Shown here piece by piece: positions 59,352 through 64,000 of a DNA stretch of 64,000 nt. Each line of letters opens with the position of its first letter. The stretch's first letter is position 1. The notes beneath the pieces were generated by a model. The model ran no database searches. It was not told where the DNA came from and saw only the letters and a program-made list of their open reading frames with translations. Position numbers and translations under genes: made by a program. This DNA is from Bacteroidales bacterium (lineage in GTDB: Bacteria; Bacteroidota; Bacteroidia; Bacteroidales; UBA932), in NCBI GenBank assembly GCA_024398095.1, contig JAKSJK010000002.1, positions 1 to 64,000 of the forward strand, given 5' to 3'.

Positions 59352-60557
59352 CTAAGCTCTCTTTATCGTAGGGAGTACGGCGATGGCATAGCCGATTGTC
59401 GCCACTCCACATACCGTAAATATTATGTCCTTCAGACTGAGGACGATAGGATATGCCTGGATAACGAAATTTCCAGGCATTTTTATGAATCCGAACTGCT
59501 GCTGCAGGAGGGCGAAGCCTACCCCTATGACAAGGCCTGCAAGCATTCCAAGCAGGGATATGAGCCATCCTTCCAGCACGAAAATGCGACGTACCAGAGA
59601 GTCGTCAGCTCCCATGGCCCGCAGTGTCTGCACATCTCCTTTCTTTTCTATCAGCAGCATGGTGAGCGAGCCGAAGATGTTCAAGGCGATGATTATGACC
59701 ACGAAAATCAGGATCAGGTAGATGCTGGCCTTTTCGTACTTCATCATCTTGTAGAGAGATTCGTTCTGCTGGTAGCGGTCGCAGACCCTGAATCCCTCTC
59801 CCAGACGCTCTTGGAGACCTTCGCGGACCCTCTGGAATTCTTTTTTCGGGGTGTCTTCGTTGAAACGGATCTCAACTGCGGAGACCTCATCCTCATATTC
59901 CAGCAGTTCCCTCATCTTGCTGATGTCCAGGAGGATGTAGCTGTTGTCGATCTCGCTGTTGACGGAGAAACAACCCGATGGCCATACCTTGATCTGCTGT
60001 ATGGAGGCGGCAGGATTTGCCATGGAAATCTTCCTTGTGCGGGCCGGGAAGTAGATTTCTATAGGGCGGAGGAATCGGTGGCTGATTTCCATTTTGTTGG
60101 CGAGTCCCATGCCCACTATCGCTTCTGCGATCTGCCCTTTCCAGAATTCGTACTTTCCGTCACGCATCTGATAGCGGAGAGGGGAGTCCAGCTGGTAGTC
60201 TTCGTCGACACCCTTTGCGATTGCGACGCTCTGCGTCCCAGCGTAGCTTATGAAAACCTGCTCCTGCAGTACCCGGTTCACCTGTGAGACGGATTCCTGC
60301 TCCATTATCCAGTCGTATGCCTCTCCATCCGGTACGAATACCTTGCCTTCAGCGGGGGATATACGCAGATCCGGCTCGATAGTGCCCATCATAGAGTGGA
60401 CTATCGAGTCGAAGCCGTTGTATATGGATAGTATTATTATCAGTGCGGCCGTTCCGATGGCCATTCCGATTGCGGAAATCGCAGATATGATGTTGATCAC
60501 GTTGTGCGACTTCCTGGCGAAGAGGTATCTCCTGGCTATGAAGAGCGGGAGGTGCAT
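59352..60557 (-). CDS. LolC/LolE-type lipoprotein-releasing ABC transporter permease (FtsX family)
   Basis: 401 residues with four membrane segments: one N-terminal ('IISAISAIGMAIGTAALIIILSIYNG') and three C-terminal ('LILIFVVIIIALNIFGSLTMLLIEKKGDVQTLRAMGADDSLVRRIFVLEGWLISLLGMLAGLVIG', then 'VCGVATIGYAIAVLP'). A large periplasmic MacB-like domain lies between. This is the architecture of LolC/E, which extracts mature lipoproteins from the inner membrane for LolA; the many surface lipoproteins of this genome need that pathway. No LolD ATPase is adjacent. It follows rbfA by 3 bases in a tyrS-rbfA-permease unit. Confidence 0.92.
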   Translation of the reverse strand: MHLPLFIARRYLFARKSHNVINIISAISAIGMAIGTAALIIILSIYNGFDSIVHSMMGTIEPDLRISPAEGKVFVPDGEAYDWIMEQESVSQVNRVLQEQVFISYAGTQSVAIAKGVDEDYQLDSPLRYQMRDGKYEFWKGQIAEAIVGMGLANKMEISHRFLRPIEIYFPARTRKISMANPAASIQQIKVWPSGCFSVNSEIDNSYILLDISKMRELLEYEDEVSAVEIRFNEDTPKKEFQRVREGLQERLGEGFRVCDRYQQNESLYKMMKYEKASIYLILIFVVIIIALNIFGSLTMLLIEKKGDVQTLRAMGADDSLVRRIFVLEGWLISLLGMLAGLVIGVGFALLQQQFGFIKMPGNFVIQAYPIVLSLKDIIFTVCGVATIGYAIAVLPTIKRA

Positions 60558-60560
60558 CTG

Positions 60561-60914
60561 TTACTTCTTGAGGAGCTCCTCGATGTGCTCTACGTAGTCG
60601 AGAGAATCATCCACGAACCAGCTGAGGTCCGGGGTGATGCGGATCTGCTTGCCTATCTTTGCTCCGAGCTCTCCGCGGAAAGCCTTGCTGTTCTCGGCGA
60701 TGATATCCATCACCTTGGCGGTCTTGTCGGAAGGGAAGATGCTTACATAAACCTTCGCGAGGGAGAAGTCAGGGCTGACCTTGACTCCGCTCACGCTGAC
60801 CATGGCTCCCTCGAAGAAAGCCATGCCCTTGCTGCGGATGAGCTCTGCGAGGTCTTTCTGGATCTCACGGCCCACCTTGAGCTGCCTTGTGGATTCGGTC
60901 TGCTGTTCCTTCAT
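60561..60914 (-). CDS. rbfA: ribosome-binding factor A
   Basis: 117 residues. A KH-like fold protein needed for 16S rRNA 5'-end maturation. 'RQLKVGREIQKDLAELI', 'VSVSGVKVSPDFSLAKVYVSIFP' and 'IRITPDLSWFVDDSLDYVEHIEELLKK' are RbfA features (usually 'P.L.F..D.s......i..ll'). It begins 1 base after the tyrS stop. Confidence 0.95.
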   Translation of the reverse strand: MKEQQTESTRQLKVGREIQKDLAELIRSKGMAFFEGAMVSVSGVKVSPDFSLAKVYVSIFPSDKTAKVMDIIAENSKAFRGELGAKIGKQIRITPDLSWFVDDSLDYVEHIEELLKK

Positions 60915-60915
60915 A

Positions 60916-62208
60916 TTACTTCACTATGATGATGTAGTAATCCTTCTTGCCCTTCTGCGCAAGGATGTACTTGCCGTCGATGATGTCGCTCTCGCCGAGA
61001 GTGCGGTTAGGGTCGGTCATCTTCTCCTTGTTGATGGAGAAACCGTTGCTCTGGATCATCTTGCGGGCCTCGCCCTTTGATGCGAATATCTGGCTTTCTA
61101 CTGCGAGTATGTCGAGTATGCCGAGGGAGAAAAGCTTCTCCTTCTCGATCTCGAAGGTAGGAACTCCGTCGAATACAGCGAGGAAGGTCTTCTCGTCAAG
61201 GCTGCGCAGGTCATCTGCGGTTGCCTTGCCGAAGAGCATCTGGGATGCCTTCACTGCGTTCTCGTACTCCTTCTCGCCGTGTACCATGATGGTGATTTCC
61301 TTGGCGAGGAGCTTCTGGAGCTCGCGGCGCTCAGGACACTCCTGGTGTGCGGCGATTGCGCCCTCGATGGTCTCCTGGTCGAGCATGGTGAAGATCTTGA
61401 TGTACTTCTCTGCGTCAGTGTCGCTCACATTGAGCCAGAACTGGTAGAACTGGTAAGGTGAGGTGCGATCCGGATCAAGCCAGATGTTGCCTTTCTCGGT
61501 CTTGCCGAACTTGCCACCGTCTGCCTTGGTGATGAGAGGGCAGGTGAGTGCGAATGCCTCGCCTCCGCAGGTGCGGCGGATAAGCTCGGTACCGGTGGTG
61601 ATGTTGCCCCACTGGTCGGCGCCGCCGAGCTGGAGCTTCACATTCCTGTTCTGGTACAGGTAGAGGAAGTCGTAGCCCTGGAGAAGCTGGTAGGTGAACT
61701 CGGTGAAGGACATGCCCTCTGAAGAGTCGCGGCTGAGGCGCTTCTTCACGGAGTCCTTGCTCATCATGTAGTTCACGGTGATGAGCTTGCCGATGTCACG
61801 GGTGAAGTTGATGAAGGTGTAGTCCTTCATCCAGTCGTAGTTATTCACGAGTTCAGCCTTGTTCTCTGCGTCTGAATTGAAGTCCAGGAACTTGCCGAGC
61901 TGGGCCTTGATGCAGGCCACGTTGTGCTCGAGGGTAGCCTCGTCGAGGAGGTTCCTCTCCTGGCTCTTCATGGATGGGTCACCGATCATACCGGTAGCGC
62001 CTCCCACAAGGGCGAACGGCTTGTTGCCGCAGGCCTGGAAGTGCTTCAGGATCATTATGCTCACGAGGTGACCGATGTGGAGCGAGTCGCCGGTAGGATC
62101 GATTCCCACATAGGCCGACATCATGCCCTTCTTGAGTTCCTCTTCAGTTCCGGGGGTGATGTCGTGGATCATTCCTCTCCACTTGAGTTCTTCTACAAAA
62201 TTCTTCAT
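60916..62208 (-). CDS. tyrS: tyrosyl-tRNA synthetase
   Basis: 430 residues, class I synthetase. The HIGH motif is in '[22 protein letters not shown]' (residues ~34-55) and the KMSKS loop is '[13 protein letters not shown]'. Tyr-binding residues are in '[21 protein letters not shown]'. The C-terminal S4-like domain ('[51 protein letters not shown]') binds tRNA-Tyr. It is cotranscribed with rbfA and probably the upstream lipoprotein gene 18 bases away. Confidence 0.98.
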   Translation of the reverse strand: MKNFVEELKWRGMIHDITPGTEEELKKGMMSAYVGIDPTGDSLHIGHLVSIMILKHFQACGNKPFALVGGATGMIGDPSMKSQERNLLDEATLEHNVACIKAQLGKFLDFNSDAENKAELVNNYDWMKDYTFINFTRDIGKLITVNYMMSKDSVKKRLSRDSSEGMSFTEFTYQLLQGYDFLYLYQNRNVKLQLGGADQWGNITTGTELIRRTCGGEAFALTCPLITKADGGKFGKTEKGNIWLDPDRTSPYQFYQFWLNVSDTDAEKYIKIFTMLDQETIEGAIAAHQECPERRELQKLLAKEITIMVHGEKEYENAVKASQMLFGKATADDLRSLDEKTFLAVFDGVPTFEIEKEKLFSLGILDILAVESQIFASKGEARKMIQSNGFSINKEKMTDPNRTLGESDIIDGKYILAQKGKKDYYIIIVK

Positions 62209-62226
62209 TTCTATATTTCTGTTTTA

Positions 62227-62688
62227 TTATTTCTTCTTTTTCAGTTTCATCTTGACTTCAGCGCCGTAGGTGCCGTTGTTCCATGCGCCGTCGCCCTTCT
62301 TTATTACATCCGGGGATTCCAGATTGCTGATCTGTGCTGACTCGAATTCTCCTCCGTTCGCCTCTCCGTCCACGTCATCGAAATAGACGTTGAGGCGGGT
62401 ATAGTCGTTGCCGAAACTGAATGCACGGGTGCTGAGCATGGCCTTGCCGGAAGCATCCGTGAAGGTGGTGTCGTTGTCGTATCCTCCTGCCTCGGTCTTC
62501 CAGTTGCCCTCATTGTCCTTGTACATAGGCTCCTGGACCACGCGTATGCCCTGGATAGGCTTGCCGTCCATATCGGTGACCTCGACTTCGGTCTCGAAGA
62601 CTGCCATCGGCGTGCCGTACATGCAAACGGTGTAGCATGAGGATACACCGAAAAGGGCCAGTATGTAGTTGATAAGCTTCGCTTTCAT
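62227..62688 (-). CDS. putative lipoprotein of the rSAM/lipoprotein system
   Basis: 153 residues from the ATG at 62688, chosen because 'MKAKLINYILALFGVSSC' is the usual family start; a longer start would pass through the promoter. The N-terminal pattern (short hydrophobic helix, SSC, then 'VCMYGTPMAVFETEVEVTDMDGKPIQGIRVV') matches the Bacteroidota 'radical SAM-associated putative lipoprotein' family (TIGR04134 type, from memory), followed by an Ig-like beta domain and a Lys-rich end. The partner radical SAM enzyme expected for the family is not in the window. Its -33 promoter element lies within a 36-base repeat copy. Confidence 0.75.
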   Translation of the reverse strand: MKAKLINYILALFGVSSCYTVCMYGTPMAVFETEVEVTDMDGKPIQGIRVVQEPMYKDNEGNWKTEAGGYDNDTTFTDASGKAMLSTRAFSFGNDYTRLNVYFDDVDGEANGGEFESAQISNLESPDVIKKGDGAWNNGTYGAEVKMKLKKKK

Positions 62689-62705
62689 TATAGCGCTTAT
62701 TTTTA

Positions 62706-62736
62706 CAAAAATAGGCAATATATCCCAAAAAGCAAA
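62706..62736 (-). promoter_or_regulatory. promoter of the rSAM-type lipoprotein-tyrS-rbfA unit
   Basis: Minus-strand TTTG (62736-62733), a 19-base spacer and TATTTTTG (62713-62706). The -33 element lies in the U-tract of the upstream terminator, so terminator and promoter overlap. Confidence 0.7.
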
Positions 62737-62761
62737 AAAGCCGACCATGAAGGCCGGCTTT
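62726..62761 (-). repeat. 36-base direct repeat, copy A (also terminator of the AT-rich lipoprotein gene)
   Basis: The 36 bases are identical to 63521-63556 except for one loop base (A here, T there). Read on the minus strand it is an intrinsic terminator: GCCGGCC, a short loop, GGTCGGC and a T6 run. Confidence 0.9.
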
Positions 62762-62794
62762 CTGTGTAAAGCTGGTTGCAGCTCCTAATATTGT

Positions 62795-63427
62795 CTATTG
62801 ATTCTCGAGGTAGTGATCATTTGCATTTGTGTTGTAAAAGTCGCGTATCCCATCAATAGTTGAATTTGAACTGGATAAGAGACTCTTAATTAGTTGTTCA
62901 TCAGACACTTTTGTAATGTAATGATGCCCCTCGCCATTTTCTGAAGGGAGATCTAATTCAATCTTATCTTCCGTTATGGCTTTTATCTTAAATCTTAACG
63001 ACTCGCCTCCAAAGATGATGTTTGTATCAAACAACCTGCCTTTTATGGCGTATTGCATGTTTGTGTCTTGGGAATCTATACTTGAAAAATATGCAACTCT
63101 TTTAGCTGTATTATATCTTTTTCCATCATCGGTCTTTATTGTACCCCCTGTAGAGGTAGGTATCCATATGGAATATGTAAGTTCGTAGTAGATAGATATG
63201 TCACTGCCATCAAAATAGACGTATTTTTGCATCATGTCTGTAACATCTCCACTACAGGATGGTGCATCGTATTTTGACTGCACATGAAACATTCCATTTA
63301 GAGAGTGATTTGAAGCCTCTTGTGATAATTCCGTGGTAAAATCCCCGGTATAGTCATCAGGAAACTCGTCAAGACCACAGGAGATCAACAGTAAGGGGAA
63401 AAGAATGCTTAAATAGATTTTTCGCAT
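62795..63427 (-). CDS. AT-rich orphan lipoprotein of unknown function
   Basis: 210 residues from the ATG at 63427, chosen because it gives a clean lipoprotein signal 'RKIYLSILFPLLLISC' with Cys17; an in-frame start 19 codons earlier lacks it. No domain is recognised. The mature protein is acidic and polar, with beta-like segments ('YVYFDGSDISIYYELTYSIWIP', 'RLFDTNIIFGGESLRFKIKAITEDKIELDLPSE'). Base composition is clearly lower in GC than its neighbours (a sampled 60-base line is 22/60 GC against 41/60 in tyrS). The gene lies between two copies of a 36-base repeat, which suggests acquisition. Confidence 0.75.
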   Translation of the reverse strand: MRKIYLSILFPLLLISCGLDEFPDDYTGDFTTELSQEASNHSLNGMFHVQSKYDAPSCSGDVTDMMQKYVYFDGSDISIYYELTYSIWIPTSTGGTIKTDDGKRYNTAKRVAYFSSIDSQDTNMQYAIKGRLFDTNIIFGGESLRFKIKAITEDKIELDLPSENGEGHHYITKVSDEQLIKSLLSSSNSTIDGIRDFYNTNANDHYLENQ

Positions 63428-63520
63428 GATGTTGGTTATTTTAGGGTGTCTCACAAAGTAAAGCAATTTAAATGGAAAATCCAAGAACTATTATTGTAAT
63501 ATTTGATAACTAGACCTCCA

Positions 63521-63556
63521 CAAAAAGCAAAAAAGCCGACCTTGAAGGCCGGCTTT
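63521..63556 (-). repeat. 36-base direct repeat, copy B (also terminator of gpsA)
   Basis: 35 of 36 bases match copy A at 62726-62761. On the minus strand it forms the terminator hairpin 22 bases after the gpsA stop, with a T6 run. Confidence 0.9.
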
Positions 63557-63578
63557 TGCATGGTACCAGTGGTTCTGT

Positions 63579-64000
63579 CTATCTGGTCTGGTCGAAGGTG
63601 AAGTCCTCCCAAGGGAGTTCTGCATCCTTGCCGTTGTCGAGGACGTCGGCAGCATGCTTGAGCATTGGGAAGAGCGAGAGGTCGGTCTGGCCGAGCTCAG
63701 CCTTGCGTACGACAGCTTTGTAGACGCGGCGTGAAACCACGAGGCTCTCGAGGGTGACGCCTGCGAGAATGTCCATGGCTTCCTGGTAGGTCTTGCCCTC
63801 GCCCAGGAGGATGCCGACCTTGCGGGTACGGCCGCCATAGACGGTCACATAGAGGTCACCGATACCGATGTTCTCACAATCGCGGCTGGCCTTCTGGATC
63901 TCGAGGAGATATCTCATCTCCTTGACAGCCTGGTAGAAGGCCGCAGCCTGCGAATTGTAGTGGAGGCCGGCGTTAGCGCCCAGGTTGCGGTTCACCAGAC
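63579..64000 (-). CDS. gpsA: glycerol-3-phosphate dehydrogenase [NAD(P)+], C-terminal part
   Basis: About 140 residues; the frame is open through the right edge, so the N-terminal NAD-binding domain lies outside the window. 'LGANAGLHYNSQAAAFYQAVKEMRYLLE', 'IGIGDLYVTVYGGRTRKVGILLGEGKTYQEAMDILAGVTLESLVVSRRVYKAV' corresponds to the GpsA C-terminal substrate domain, whose usual form is 'GxGDLxxTxxs..SRNrxxGxxLgxG'. It makes sn-glycerol-3-phosphate for phospholipids from dihydroxyacetone phosphate. The 'GIGDLYVTVYGGRTRKVG' variant deviates from the common motif but keeps Asp and Arg. Confidence 0.88.
   Translation of the reverse strand, partial: LVNRNLGANAGLHYNSQAAAFYQAVKEMRYLLEIQKASRDCENIGIGDLYVTVYGGRTRKVGILLGEGKTYQEAMDILAGVTLESLVVSRRVYKAVVRKAELGQTDLSLFPMLKHAADVLDNGKDAELPWEDFTFDQTR

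Overview
The window looks like chromosomal DNA of a Bacteroidota bacterium, most likely order Bacteroidales. The evidence is SusC/SusD pairs, many Cys-anchored surface lipoproteins with BACON, DUF5689 or fimbrillin-like modules, secreted M16 and C1 peptidases, and promoters of the Bacteroidota type (TTTG, about 19-20 bases, TAnnTTTG). Genus cannot be fixed from this sequence. Most genes are moderately GC-rich; one AT-rich gene near the right end stands out.

Layout. 1-10536: the tail of a SusC/SusD locus on the + strand, followed by a lipoprotein metallo-beta-lactamase-fold hydrolase, a BACON/DUF5689 lipoprotein, and two large paralogous fimbrillin-like repeat lipoproteins separated by a 44-residue peptide gene; a strong terminator closes it. 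10607-13370 (minus): DUF1573 protein, His-rich heavy-metal exporter, tadA. 13452-18139 (mostly +): small 2[4Fe-4S] ferredoxin, secreted esterase, a very short LysR-like regulator (minus), M16 peptidase. 18252-21776 (minus): pyruvate:ferredoxin oxidoreductase; then tRNA-Arg(CCG). 22022-32309 (minus): a seven-gene block with start/stop overlaps, tamB - rsmI-like - mtaB - folB - MBL hydrolase - fabD - GH20 hexosaminidase. 32419-35618 (+): tsaD, FAD oxidoreductase, mntP, then a palindromic repeat cluster. 35781-39644 (minus): grpE, dnaJ, aromatic amino acid ammonia-lyase, rplS and tRNA-Arg(ACG). 39845-52125 (+): glpT, a surface calcineurin-like phosphoesterase, SusC, SusD, BACON/DUF5689 lipoprotein and a serine-type sulfatase. 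52201-57869 (minus): rpmH, then a block transcribed FecCD permease - ABC ATPase - polA - ECF sigma - rsmG. 57921-59351 (+): pepC. 59352-64000 (minus): partial gpsA, an AT-rich orphan lipoprotein, an rSAM-system-type lipoprotein, tyrS, rbfA, LolE-type permease.

How the parts fit. Two loci have SusCD pumps whose neighbouring lipoprotein enzymes are metallo-hydrolases (MBL fold; calcineurin fold) rather than glycoside hydrolases, and both carry a BACON/DUF5689 lipoprotein. In the second, a glycerol-3-phosphate-type transporter lies directly upstream, which suggests import of phosphorylated or phosphodiester material rather than ordinary glycans. Other genes serve translation and tRNA modification (tadA, tsaD, mtaB, rsmI-like, rsmG, rplS, rpmH, tyrS, rbfA, two tRNA-Arg), envelope assembly (tamB, LolE-type), anaerobic pyruvate metabolism (PFOR plus ferredoxin) and Mn/heavy-metal export (mntP and the His-rich exporter). 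No CRISPR array, rRNA operon, insertion sequence, phage gene or replication origin was seen. No stretch over 300 bases lacks a gene.
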